Part shown: positions 24,852 to 33,411 of the stretch, piece after piece
How positions within the stretch are numbered: position 1 is the first letter of the stretch
Layout of the letters: every line of letters begins with the position of its first letter
Origin: an uncultured Bacilli bacterium
GTDB lineage: Bacteria; Bacillota_I; Bacilli_A; RF39; UBA660
Direction of reading: 5' to 3'
Length of the DNA: 41,896 bases
Assembly (NCBI GenBank): GCA_934167935.1
Contig: CAKPMH010000009.1
Coordinates: forward strand, 1-41,896
Notes under the pieces: generated by a model
Told to the model about the DNA's origin: nothing
The model's input: only the letters and a program-made list of their open reading frames with translations
Databases searched by the model: none
Position numbers and translations under genes: made by a program

Positions 24852-25087
24852 TTAATAGCTTCTTTTACTATAACCTCTAATATTTTAGAAGGACTGATGC
24901 TTGTAATTTTTGCTCTTGCATCTTTGTATGATGTAATATATCCAGGATCTCCACTCATTAGATATCCAACAATTTGATTTATTGGATTATAACCTCTTTC
25001 TTCTAGAATTAAAGCAACTTCTTTTAAAACAGAAAGTGTCATTGCATCCTTAAATTCATTCATATCATATATTCTAGTTTTATCCAT
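24848..25087 (-). CDS. ireB: IreB family regulatory protein (UPF0297)
   Basis: 79 residues with the characteristic family pattern: MDKTRIYDMNEFKDAMTLSV, VALILEERGYNPINQIVGYL and SGDPGYITSYKDARAKI. In Enterococcus, IreB is the phosphorylated target of the IreK kinase and IreP phosphatase, regulating cephalosporin resistance and cell-wall metabolism. GGTGAGGT lies before the ATG. First gene of the ireB-ruvX-yrzB-mltG-trmR operon. It ends in TGA, which shows that TGA is a stop in this organism. Confidence 0.95.
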   Translation of the reverse strand: MDKTRIYDMNEFKDAMTLSVLKEVALILEERGYNPINQIVGYLMSGDPGYITSYKDARAKITSISPSKILEVIVKEAIK

Positions 25088-25111
25088 ATTACCTCACCAT
25101 CCATATTCATC

Positions 25112-25131
25112 TACAATACATGTATATTGTA
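25112..25131. promoter_or_regulatory. Inverted repeat over the ireB -10 box
   Basis: TACAATA-CATGTA-TATTGTA is an interrupted palindrome with 7-base arms covering the -10 box and probable start site of ireB. It could be an operator or a 5' mRNA hairpin. Confidence 0.4.
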
Positions 25132-25154
25132 TCATTAAAAATATAATTTATCAA
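25126..25154 (-). promoter_or_regulatory. Promoter of the ireB-trmR operon
   Basis: Minus strand TTGATA (25149-25154), 17-base spacer, TACAAT (25126-25131). It lies immediately behind the asnB-like stop codon. Confidence 0.7.
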
Positions 25155-25157
25155 TAA

Positions 25158-26984
25158 TTAATTTTCTATAAAATATTTTTTATACCATATTAGGAATGAA
25201 TAAATTGTATATATTTTTCTTCCATTGTTTTCTTTATTATTATAATGATTATCTAATAATTTATTTAAAATATCTTTATCAAAAAATTCACTTGTAAAAT
25301 CTTCATTAAACATTTCTTTTACTTTATTATAATATTCTTCTTCTTTTATCCAAATAGAAAATGGTACAGGAAAACCTTTCTTCTTTCTTTTAGCCCATTC
25401 TTCTGGAACTTCCTTAAAGCTGGCACGTCTTAATGCATATTTAGTTGTAAAATCTGTTACTTTATATTCACTTGGAATGGTTAAACTCTCCTTAAATAAT
25501 TCTTTATCTAAAAATGGTACTCTAAGTTCAAGAGAATTTGCCATAGTCATTTTATCGGCTTTAAGTAATATATCATTTGGAAGCCATAAATTCATATCAA
25601 TATATTGTTTTTTTATCAATTCAGGTTTATCTTTTACTTCATCATAATAAGGTTTTGTAATATCCATAAAACTTAATTTAGATTTATATTTATCAGTTAA
25701 TACATTATTTGCTTCTTTATCATTCATTATAAAAGCTTCACCAATATAGTACTCTTCTAATCTTTGCCCACCTTTTATTAAGAATCCTTGACCTTTAAAA
25801 TAAGGAAATATTGATACAATATTTTTAATACCTCTTCTTATAAAAAATGGTATTTTTTTATATTTTTTAAAAGCCTTAGTCTCATAATATGATTCATAAC
25901 CACCATATAATTCATCAGCACCTTCTCCTGATAAAACGGCTTTAACATCTTCTCTTGCAAGTTTTGATAAGAAATAAAGTGGTACAGCCGAAAGATTAGC
26001 ATGTGGTTCATCTGAATAATATTGAACATTTTCCAAAGAATCGAAAAATTCTTTAGCATTTATAAGTTTGCTTTTATTTTTGATTCCTAACATATCAGAT
26101 AATTCTTTAGCATAATTTGTTTCATTAAACTTTTCAAAGTTAAATCCTACAGAGAATGTTTCATCTGGTTTAAGTATTGATACAACATAACTAGAATCAA
26201 TTCCTCCTGATAAAAAAGCTCCTACTTTAACATCACTTACTCTATGAATATCAACCGAATGTTTAACATTTTTATTTATACTATCAACTAATTTTTCAAA
26301 CTCTATTTTTTGTTCATTATATTCGTAATTAAAATACTTGACTGTTTTTATATTTCCATCTTTATATTTAATATAATGTCCTGGTTTTAATCTATAAACA
26401 TTTTTAAAGAAAGTTTCTTCTAATACTGAATATTGAAATGTTAAATAAGGTTTTAAAGCTTCTTTATTTAATTCTTTATTAAAATCAGGATTTTTCAAAA
26501 AACTTTTTATTTCTGATCCAAATATAAATGTATCATTTTGTTTTGTATAATAAAATGGTTTAATTCCAAATGGATCTCTTGCTCCAAATAATTCTTTATT
26601 TTTAGTATCCCATATTACGAATGCAAACATTCCTCTTAATTTATCAACTATTTTTTCCTTATATTCTTCATATCCATGTATTATTACTTCCGTATCACTA
26701 TTATTTGTAAAAATATGTCCCTTTTTTATTAATTCTTCTTTTATTTCTTTAAAATTATAAATTTCTCCATTAAATGTTATAACAAGTGATTTATCTTCAT
26801 TATACATAGGTTGTCCACCATTTTTTAAATCAAGAAAACTTAATCTTCTAAAAGCAAGTTCTATATTTTTATCTCTATAGTATCCTTTATCATCTGGGCC
26901 CCTATGAATAATTGCTTCACTCATTTCTTCAATTACTTTTTTATTCTTTTTTTTATTGTTAATATATCCTACAAATCCACACAT
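25158..26984 (-). CDS. asnB: Asparagine synthetase-like amidotransferase (AsnB or AsnH type)
   Basis: 608 residues. The N-terminal class II glutaminase has catalytic Cys2 (MCGFVGYI), with RLSFLDLKNGGQPMY and FNGEIYN. The synthetase domain has the PP-loop FLSGGIDSSYV, and VLSGEGADELYGGYESYY. It makes Asn from Asp, Gln and ATP, or amidates an Asp in another molecule. In Lactococcus, AsnH of this family amidates the D-Asp of the peptidoglycan cross-bridge. Here the gene lies one base after a D-aspartate-ligase-like gene and a racemase, so an AsnH-like role is plausible; free-Asn synthesis cannot be excluded. GTGGTAAT is the upstream ribosome site. Confidence 0.9.
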   Translation of the reverse strand: MCGFVGYINNKKKNKKVIEEMSEAIIHRGPDDKGYYRDKNIELAFRRLSFLDLKNGGQPMYNEDKSLVITFNGEIYNFKEIKEELIKKGHIFTNNSDTEVIIHGYEEYKEKIVDKLRGMFAFVIWDTKNKELFGARDPFGIKPFYYTKQNDTFIFGSEIKSFLKNPDFNKELNKEALKPYLTFQYSVLEETFFKNVYRLKPGHYIKYKDGNIKTVKYFNYEYNEQKIEFEKLVDSINKNVKHSVDIHRVSDVKVGAFLSGGIDSSYVVSILKPDETFSVGFNFEKFNETNYAKELSDMLGIKNKSKLINAKEFFDSLENVQYYSDEPHANLSAVPLYFLSKLAREDVKAVLSGEGADELYGGYESYYETKAFKKYKKIPFFIRRGIKNIVSIFPYFKGQGFLIKGGQRLEEYYIGEAFIMNDKEANNVLTDKYKSKLSFMDITKPYYDEVKDKPELIKKQYIDMNLWLPNDILLKADKMTMANSLELRVPFLDKELFKESLTIPSEYKVTDFTTKYALRRASFKEVPEEWAKRKKKGFPVPFSIWIKEEEYYNKVKEMFNEDFTSEFFDKDILNKLLDNHYNNKENNGRKIYTIYSFLIWYKKYFIEN

Positions 26985-26985
26985 A

Positions 26986-28197
26986 TTACCACTCGTTTCT
27001 TTTATATTTTTTATTGTAATTTATATCTCTTAAAATTAGCCATAGTTTTCTTTTTATATTTTTATCTATTTTACATTTTAAAGGATTAATAACTTTTTTA
27101 TTTTTATATAGTTTAAATACTTCTTTTTTATATTCTAAATTATTTACATATTTTTTTATAACACTTTTTGGTACAAAGCTTAAACAAACTTCATCACTTA
27201 AAAATTTAAAATCTTTATCCTTATTATAAATTAAATCATCTACTAAGCATTCCACTAAATTATAGCCTAAATAAGTTAAGTAATAACTGCTTCTTGCTTG
27301 TCTAGGATTTATTTCAAATATTTTAAATTTTTTATCTTTACTATCATACTTTAAATCAAATTCTGCTATTCCAGTATATTTAATTTCTCTTAAAAATTCT
27401 ACTAATTTTTTTGTAATTTCATTGTCTTTATATGTATTAAAACCATTTATTAAAAGTGTTAAATTACCTACTCCTGTACTTGAATGTTCTTGAAGGCCTA
27501 TTTGTGCGAAAGATTGTACCCAAACATTTCCTTTACTTGAAACATATAAAATACTATCAAATAAATTAGTATCATCACCACTTACAAATTCTTGTAATAT
27601 AAGTTCTCCATCATAACCAGATTTTTCTATTTTATTTATTGTTTCTTTTACTTCTTCTAATGATTTTAATTTATAAACCTTAGCTTGACCACTAAATTTA
27701 TGTTCATAATATAATATACCATCACTAGGTTTTATAATAATAGTTTCTCCAAGTTCTTTTAATTTTTTCATATCAAGTTTTGTATTACATTTATATATAT
27801 AAGTCTTTGGAACATCAAGTATATCTCCATATTTAGTATAAAAATTTTCTTTTTTAAGTAAATTATTTATAATATCAATATTAGGATAATTAAATAAGTA
27901 ATATTTACTTAAAATATCCTTATTTTGAACAATTAATCTTACATATGTATCATTGGTACCTATTAAAAGAAGTTTTTTATTTTTATATCTATCTTTTACT
28001 TCTAAAAGTTTATTTAAAAATACATCATTATTCCATAAATTATCTGTATATTCTATTTCTAATATATTTGAGTAATCCGTAAAATTCATTTTGGTTTTTC
28101 CAATTAAATGAGCTTTTTTATGATATTTTTCATATGTATTTCTTGCCATATAATAAGCATTAATATCTGATCCTACAATTATTACTTCAAAATCCAT
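26986..28197 (-). CDS. ATP-grasp ligase, D-aspartate ligase-like
   Basis: 403 residues, ATP-grasp fold: an N-terminal Rossmann-like pre-ATP-grasp domain (VIIVGSDINAYYMARNTYEK, LLLIGTNDTYVRLI), the nucleotide-binding lobe (IIIKPSDGILYYEHKFSG, ELILQEFVSGDDTNL), and the metal-binding strand FKIFEINPRQARSSYYLTYL. The layout and C-terminal tail resemble enterococcal and lactococcal D-aspartate ligases, which attach D-Asp to the epsilon-amine of Lys in UDP-MurNAc-pentapeptide. It lies two bases after a racemase gene and one base before the asparagine synthetase-like gene, exactly the activities needed for an amidated D-Asp bridge. A related carboxylate-amine ligase using another substrate remains possible. 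Confidence 0.7.
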   Translation of the reverse strand: MDFEVIIVGSDINAYYMARNTYEKYHKKAHLIGKTKMNFTDYSNILEIEYTDNLWNNDVFLNKLLEVKDRYKNKKLLLIGTNDTYVRLIVQNKDILSKYYLFNYPNIDIINNLLKKENFYTKYGDILDVPKTYIYKCNTKLDMKKLKELGETIIIKPSDGILYYEHKFSGQAKVYKLKSLEEVKETINKIEKSGYDGELILQEFVSGDDTNLFDSILYVSSKGNVWVQSFAQIGLQEHSSTGVGNLTLLINGFNTYKDNEITKKLVEFLREIKYTGIAEFDLKYDSKDKKFKIFEINPRQARSSYYLTYLGYNLVECLVDDLIYNKDKDFKFLSDEVCLSFVPKSVIKKYVNNLEYKKEVFKLYKNKKVINPLKCKIDKNIKRKLWLILRDINYNKKYKRNEW

Positions 28198-28199
28198 AT

Positions 28200-29342
28200 T
28201 TATTCTCCTTTCATATAAATTCTATTTAAACTTGAATCTATATTTGATGTTACTGTATATACTGTTTGATTTGTATAAGAAGATATATCTTTAACACTAT
28301 TTATTACAATTACTTCATCATTAATTTTAACACTATCATCTATTAAAACAGAAATCATTCCAGAATTAACTGTTCCAACTATTTTACATTTTTTATTATT
28401 TATCAAAACATAATTTCCTGTATTTCTTATATCAAAACCATCAGCATAACCAACAGGTATAATAGCAATTTTAATGTTTTCTTCTATTTTATTTTTAAGG
28501 CCATATCCTATATAAGAACCTTTTTTTACATCTTTTATTTCTATTACTTCACTTATTAATTTAAATGATTCTTTTATTTGTATAGGGCAATTTAATATTG
28601 TCTTTGAAATATTATATTTTTTTAACCTCATATCTCTTTTTATTTTTCTAAGTCTTCCTTTTAAGCCAGTAAATGTTATGTTGTTTTGTTTTACTCCATA
28701 CATCAAAATACCTATACGAGTAGCATTTACAAAATCAAATTTTTTATGATTTATTATAGTCGCACTTCTGCCAATATGAACTATCTTTATTTTAGATAAA
28801 TCTATTAAACTTGTTAATTCTATAAATTTATCTATTTGATTATCAAATTTTTTATCATTTATACCACTAGTTGCCATATGTGTATAAATTCCTTCTATAT
28901 TATTTTTTAAATTATCATATACTTCTTTAATTATATTTTTTTCTGTAAATCCAAGTCTATTCATTCCACTATCTATTTTTAAATGAATTTTTAAATTATC
29001 TATATTCATCTCTTTTAACTTTAAAAAATCATGATAATTACTTAATGTAATTGTTATATTGCCTTCTATTGCCTTATCTATATACTTTAAAGGAATTGGC
29101 TCTAAACATAGTATTGGAGTATCTACAAGTTTTCTAACACTTAAAGCTTCATTTAAATTTGATACAGCGAAATAGTTTATTCCAGCTTCTTTCATAGTTT
29201 TTACTACATCAAATCCATATCCATAAGCATTAGCTTTTACAACTCCTATATAATATTTATATCCACTATAATAATTAATTATATTTTTAACATTACTATT
29301 AATATTATTTAAGTTTACTCTTACATATGTATTTCTATACAT
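28200..29342 (-). CDS. alr: Alanine racemase-like PLP enzyme (fold III)
   Basis: 380 residues. The N-terminal TIM barrel carries the PLP Lys in VVKANAYGYG, with LKIDSGMNRLGF and VHIGRSATI. The C-terminal beta domain has SYIGYGLKNK, bearing the likely catalytic Tyr, then IPVGYADGFD and NSGMISVLID. Alanine racemases supply D-Ala for peptidoglycan; some PLP racemases of this fold accept other amino acids. As first gene of an operon with a D-aspartate-ligase-like enzyme, a role in making D-Asp should be considered, although enterococcal systems use a Cys-type aspartate racemase. AGAAGGTGG lies before the ATG, and the promoter is at 29376-29405. Confidence 0.88.
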   Translation of the reverse strand: MYRNTYVRVNLNNINSNVKNIINYYSGYKYYIGVVKANAYGYGFDVVKTMKEAGINYFAVSNLNEALSVRKLVDTPILCLEPIPLKYIDKAIEGNITITLSNYHDFLKLKEMNIDNLKIHLKIDSGMNRLGFTEKNIIKEVYDNLKNNIEGIYTHMATSGINDKKFDNQIDKFIELTSLIDLSKIKIVHIGRSATIINHKKFDFVNATRIGILMYGVKQNNITFTGLKGRLRKIKRDMRLKKYNISKTILNCPIQIKESFKLISEVIEIKDVKKGSYIGYGLKNKIEENIKIAIIPVGYADGFDIRNTGNYVLINNKKCKIVGTVNSGMISVLIDDSVKINDEVIVINSVKDISSYTNQTVYTVTSNIDSSLNRIYMKGE

Positions 29343-29375
29343 AATGCCACCTTCTTACACTAAATTAACATAGAA

Positions 29376-29405
29376 ATTATATCATATTATAGTTAATATA
29401 GTCAA
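29376..29405 (-). promoter_or_regulatory. Promoter of the racemase-ligase-amidotransferase operon
   Basis: Minus strand TTGACT (29400-29405), 18-base spacer, TATAAT (29376-29381), 34 bases before the alr start. The rest of the divergent intergenic region (29406-29528) is AT-rich with nothing I can support. Confidence 0.65.
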
Positions 29406-29528
29406 TTTTAACTATAAATATAAATATTATTTTTATTCTAAATTTAAACCAATAAATATAAGTATTAACAATACCTTATTTAATAGAAATTATTGTTTAC
29501 ATGTTTTTAATAAATTTTTATTTATAAA

Positions 29529-29557
29529 TTGAAGATTAATTATATATATGTTATAAT
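29529..29557 (+). promoter_or_regulatory. Promoter of the M23 peptidase gene
   Basis: TTGAAG (29529-29534), 17-base spacer, TATAAT (29552-29557), 26 bases before the start codon. Confidence 0.7.
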
Positions 29558-29583
29558 TATTTATAGTAGGAAGGATAAGATAT

Positions 29584-30783
29584 ATGAAGAAAAAAATTAT
29601 ACCAATCATTCTAATATTATTAATTGTTTTAGTTAACTTTATTTCTCCTAGTAAAATAGAAGCTAAAACACTTGGAGAATTTAAAAGCGAATTAAGCTCA
29701 CTTAAAACACAATATTCAAATAATGAATCTAAAAAAAAGTTAACTGAAGATCAAATAGTTGCGATTGAAAAAAGAATAGATTCAATTAATGCACAAACTG
29801 AAAAACTAAATAAGGAAATAAAAAGTTTAAATAGTGAGATTGAAGTAAGTAAAGCTGAAAGTAAAAAAATGGATGAAGAAATGAAAAATATAATAAATTT
29901 ATATCAAAAAAATACAAGTAATCCTTTTTACCTAGAATACTTACTTGATGGAAAAGATTATACAGAATTTATTTATAGATTAGCAGTTGTTGAACAATTA
30001 ACAGATTATTCTAAAAAAATGATAGATAAATATAATGCAATAATAAAGAAAAACAATGATAGATTAAAAGAAATAGATAAGAAAAAAGAAGAAATTAAAA
30101 ATTTAGAAAAAGAATTGATAGAAAATTCAAAAAAATTACAAGATGATTTAACAGGTATTAAAATTGCTGGTATGGATTTAACAGAAGACATAAAAAAACT
30201 AGAACAAACAGTTAAAACATATGAAGAAACATATAAATGTTCTGAAAATGAACAAATTACTACATGTGTTAATAGATATTATAGCAAAAAAAATGGTAAT
30301 AAAGTTTCAACAAATGTTGCAAGTTCAGCTGGTTTCTATTATCCAATCGGATATTGGACAAATATGTTTCCATATGGTCATCATGATAGAGGTCTAGATT
30401 TATCAGTATCTGAAGGTCAACCAGTTCACCCTATTGCAGATGGAACAGTAACAGAAATTACACCTAAATATCGTTGTGGTGGTAATATGATTTATATAGT
30501 ACATAACGTTAAAGGTAAAAAATATACATCAGCATATTTTCATTTAAAAAGTTATAATGTAAGAGTTGGACAAGAAGTATCTCATAATGATATCATAGGA
30601 TTCTCAGGAGGAGCTAGAATTGGTAAATCAACAAATAGTTATGATTATTGTACAACAGGTCCTCACCTTCACTTACAAGTTGCTACAGGATATTATGATC
30701 CGCATTCATATTTTGGTGGATATATTGGTTGGGGAACATTTAATAGTAGAAGTTTTAACCCAGCAACTATACTAAATTTCTAA
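29584..30783 (+). CDS. Secreted M23 (LytM) peptidase with coiled coil, EnvC-like
   Basis: 399 residues. Signal peptide about 1-27 (KKK, then a hydrophobic run, then an SKIEA-type cleavage site). Two long coiled-coil stretches (about 30-110 and 140-225) precede a LytM domain (about 240-399) with zinc-site motifs HDRGLDLS and GPHLHLQ and the strand GGNMIYIVHN. Such proteins cut peptide cross-links or, when coiled-coil bearing like EnvC or PcsB, activate at septa with FtsEX. The HxxxD and HxH ligands are intact, so it is probably active. GGAAGGA lies 8 bases before the ATG; it has its own promoter and terminator. Confidence 0.85.
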   Translation: MKKKIIPIILILLIVLVNFISPSKIEAKTLGEFKSELSSLKTQYSNNESKKKLTEDQIVAIEKRIDSINAQTEKLNKEIKSLNSEIEVSKAESKKMDEEMKNIINLYQKNTSNPFYLEYLLDGKDYTEFIYRLAVVEQLTDYSKKMIDKYNAIIKKNNDRLKEIDKKKEEIKNLEKELIENSKKLQDDLTGIKIAGMDLTEDIKKLEQTVKTYEETYKCSENEQITTCVNRYYSKKNGNKVSTNVASSAGFYYPIGYWTNMFPYGHHDRGLDLSVSEGQPVHPIADGTVTEITPKYRCGGNMIYIVHNVKGKKYTSAYFHLKSYNVRVGQEVSHNDIIGFSGGARIGKSTNSYDYCTTGPHLHLQVATGYYDPHSYFGGYIGWGTFNSRSFNPATILNF

Positions 30784-30809
30784 AAGAGTATTAACTACTC
30801 TTTTTTTTT
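30783..30809 (+). terminator. Terminator of the M23 peptidase gene
   Basis: Hairpin AAAGAGTA/TACTCTTT with a five-base loop, followed by a T run; it begins at the stop codon. Confidence 0.8.
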
Positions 30810-30834
30810 ATGATAAAATATAATTGGTGATACA

Positions 30835-32229
30835 ATGAAGAAAGAACTTATGAAAAATACCATAATTATTGCTTTAGGTAAATTTAGTACACAGGTAATA
30901 TCCTATTTACTATTACCTCTTTATACATCAGTTTTAACAACAAGTGAATATGGTATTTATGATTTTTTAGTAACAGCATGTATTTTTATAGTTCCTTTTA
31001 TTACTCTTTTAATGGAAGAATCGATGTTTAGGTTTTTAATAGATGAAGAAACTGATTCTGGAAAGAAAAAAGTAATGAGTAATGCTGTTATATATTCTAT
31101 TTTAAGTATGATAGTATGGTGTTCTATTTTATTTATAATATTAAGCATTTTTAAATACAAATATACCTTAGTATTTATTTTATATATTATATCTTGTATT
31201 TTTATTACTTTAACAAATTCAATTACAAGAGGATTAAGTAAATTAAAACTTTATTCTTTATCTAATTTTGTATTAAGTGCGATTACTATTATATTAAATA
31301 TTTTATTTATTGCATATTTCAAATTTGGTGTTAATGGGCTTTTATATTCAACTATAATAGCAAATACAATAACAAGTTTCTTTATATTTTTTAAACTTAA
31401 AATATATTCTTATATTAAATTTAAATTAGTAAATAAAAATAAATTAATAGAAATGGTTAAATATTCTTATCCTCTAGTTCCAAATAGCATTGGATGGTCT
31501 ATTATAAATATTTCAGATAGAATTATTATTACCATATTTTTAGGAAGTTCATCTAATGGTATATATGCTATGGCTAATAAATTTCCTAATATTATGAATA
31601 CATTTTCTGGATTTTTCTTTACTGCTTTTAAGGAAAATGCAAGTAAAGTTATAAAGAAAAAAGATTATGAAGATTATTACAACAATGTTCATAATATAGT
31701 AACAAATTCTTTTATTTCAATATCTCTTTTATTAATAACTATTATTCCTTTTATATTTAATATATTTATAAACAAATCATTTAATGAAGCCTATATGTAT
31801 ATTCCAATACTTGTTATAGCTTTGTTTTATGGTAATATGTCAGGTTTTTATGGAAGTTTATTTGTTGCATTTAAAGAAACTAAATTAATTGGTAAATCAA
31901 CAATTATAGGAGCTATACTAAATATAGTTATTAATATATTATTAATTAAATTTATTGGTATATATGCTGCTGTTATTTCTACTTTAGCTTCTAATTATAT
32001 AGTTAATTTTTATAGAAAATATAAAACAAAAGATTATTTTAATCTTAAAAAAGTTAACAACTATTATTTATCTATAATTATGATGATTTTAGTTACTATA
32101 CTATACTATTTTAAAAATACTTATTTAAATATATTATCTTTATTAATAGCAATTATATATAGCTATATAATAAATAAAGAATTATTAAATAGTTTTAATA
32201 ATTTAATAAAAGAAAAACTACATAAGTAG
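30835..32229 (+). CDS. Polysaccharide flippase-like membrane protein (MOP superfamily)
   Basis: 464 residues with 12 to 14 hydrophobic segments, the pattern of Wzx/RfbX-type O-unit flippases and other polysaccharide-biosynthesis members of the MOP superfamily. Typical pieces are IIALGKFSTQVISYLLLPLY, the TTSEYGIYD loop, MVKYSYPLVPNSIGWSII and SDRIIITIFLGSSSNGIYAM. It would move lipid-linked glycans across the membrane. GGTGATACA precedes the ATG. It lies 51 bases after the peptidase gene beyond a terminator; a TATAAT sits too close to the ATG to act as its promoter with this ribosome site. No glycosyltransferases are adjacent, so the substrate is unknown. Confidence 0.8.
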   Translation: MKKELMKNTIIIALGKFSTQVISYLLLPLYTSVLTTSEYGIYDFLVTACIFIVPFITLLMEESMFRFLIDEETDSGKKKVMSNAVIYSILSMIVWCSILFIILSIFKYKYTLVFILYIISCIFITLTNSITRGLSKLKLYSLSNFVLSAITIILNILFIAYFKFGVNGLLYSTIIANTITSFFIFFKLKIYSYIKFKLVNKNKLIEMVKYSYPLVPNSIGWSIINISDRIIITIFLGSSSNGIYAMANKFPNIMNTFSGFFFTAFKENASKVIKKKDYEDYYNNVHNIVTNSFISISLLLITIIPFIFNIFINKSFNEAYMYIPILVIALFYGNMSGFYGSLFVAFKETKLIGKSTIIGAILNIVINILLIKFIGIYAAVISTLASNYIVNFYRKYKTKDYFNLKKVNNYYLSIIMMILVTILYYFKNTYLNILSLLIAIIYSYIINKELLNSFNNLIKEKLHK

Positions 32230-32238
32230 TTTTTTATT
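32209..32238. terminator. Bidirectional terminator between convergent genes
   Basis: Hairpin AAAAACTA/TAGTTTTT with a six-base loop. It covers the stop of the flippase gene (+) and abuts the stop of the pilin-like gene (-), with T runs on either strand. Confidence 0.75.
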
Positions 32239-33351
32239 TATATTGTAATTTTATGTTTTTTATTATTGCAGTTCCACTTCCAGTATATGGATTAATAGAA
32301 TTCCAATTATTATTAGTAGGATTATCCCTACCTGTACCCAAAAATTTAAACTCAGCCACATCATTAAAATCAGATACATCAAGCTCTAAAGAAAAATTTG
32401 ATTTAGAACTTGCAACACCAACATATTTAGAACTATTTAAGTATATTCCCATCCAAAATTTATTATTAATTGTAATCGAATCAAAATCTACAATAATTTT
32501 ATCATACTTAGAAAAATCAACTTTAGAATCACTTATAATTGTAGTTGCTGAAACCCCATTGCTTTTCGTATCAGCTGAATAGTAATTCAATAATCCATCT
32601 GATTTTTTTAAACTATGGTTTCCATAATCACTACCAGTTCCTAAAATAATTTTGTTTATTTTTTCATTAAATAAATATTCATATTTTTCAAAATCAATTA
32701 TACAACTATCATTTGCCGTTATATTTTTTATATATAATTTATTATTTTCATATGAAATTTTAGTATCACCATCACATTTATAATTATATTCTATTTTATC
32801 ATTTTTTGGTGTAACATTGACAATTATATCCTTTCCATTTCTAGAACTTACCATGGTTATATTTTCATTAATATTTATTATTTTTAAGGCTATTTTATAT
32901 ATATTATCATTCATTGAATTACATGATTCTTTTAACAGAGTCATATCTTTGCCATCGTATGAAATCAAATAATTATTTATGCACAAATCCGCACTTATTA
33001 CCAAACCTTTTTCTAATTCAACTATTCCATTTGTTGGTTTTGTTCCTTTTAGATTAATTATATTATTAATATTTAAAACATCTTGTTCACCATCAGATAT
33101 TTCCGTATAATTGTTATTAACATTTAGATTTGACATACTATTATTATATTCAATTGCAGATATATACCCATATGCTGAATCTATTGCAGCACTTTTTTTT
33201 GCATCATTTATCATATTTAATATGATTGGTGTTGCGATTAAAGCTATTATAGCTAGTATTACTATTACTGCTAAAAGCTCTATTAAAGTGAATCCTTTTT
33301 TATTGGTATTATTTAAAATACCCCCCCCCCGAATTTACTATTTGTTATCAT
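32234..33351 (-). CDS. Pilin-like surface protein, out of frame at a G10 tract (phase-variable?)
   Basis: The ATG at 33351, with AAGAGG 7 bases upstream, reads M-I-T-N-S-K-F, then enters ten G and stops after 12 codons. The pilin frame is open from just after the tract to 32234: KKGFTLIELLAVIVILAIIA is a class III prepilin leader, followed by about 310 residues. Adding one G, or removing two, would join the two parts into a 371-372 residue prepilin. The C-terminal part (KIILGTGSDYGNHSL, then strands such as YDKIIVDFDSITI and the final GTAIIKNIKLQY) looks like a beta-rich binding domain. In the frame shown the gene is OFF; no start codon exists in the pilin frame upstream of the leader. It is paralogous to the gene at 1-563 in the leader only. 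Confidence 0.8.
33321..33330 (-). repeat. G10 homopolymer (C10 on + strand) in the prepilin leader
   Basis: Ten consecutive C on the plus strand, the only such G/C run in a very AT-rich window, at the exact point where the prepilin frame breaks. Homopolymers of this length are typical slipped-strand switches. Confidence 0.9.
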
Positions 33352-33367
33352 GCTTTTACCTCTTTTC

Positions 33368-33383
33368 TATCATATTAATGATA
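33368..33383. promoter_or_regulatory. Small inverted repeat upstream of the G-tract gene
   Basis: TATCAT-ATTA-ATGATA lies between the tmk terminator and the ribosome site of the pilin-like gene; possible operator or hairpin. Confidence 0.3.
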
Positions 33384-33385
33384 TC

Positions 33386-33410
33386 ACAAAAAACAGTTTT
33401 TGTAAACTGA
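33386..33410 (-). terminator. Terminator of the yqfC-tmk operon
   Basis: Minus-strand hairpin CAGTTT-ACAA-AAACTG followed by TTTTTTG, immediately after the tmk-like stop codon. Confidence 0.75.
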
Positions 33411-33411
33411 A

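Noticed and set aside
30821..30827. TATAAT just before the flippase gene as promoter
   Set aside because: Transcription would start at or after the GGTGAT ribosome site, leaving a leaderless message; no -35 box is present.
33321..33330. G10 tract as simple assembly error
   Set aside because: Cannot be excluded, but a ten-base G run at the only frame break in an AT-rich genome, in a surface-protein leader, is better explained as a switch; kept as a finding with reads as the test.
32253..33410. Two plus-strand open frames over the G-tract gene
   Set aside because: Antisense shadows of the pilin-like reading frame; hydrophobic only because the leader helix is mirrored.
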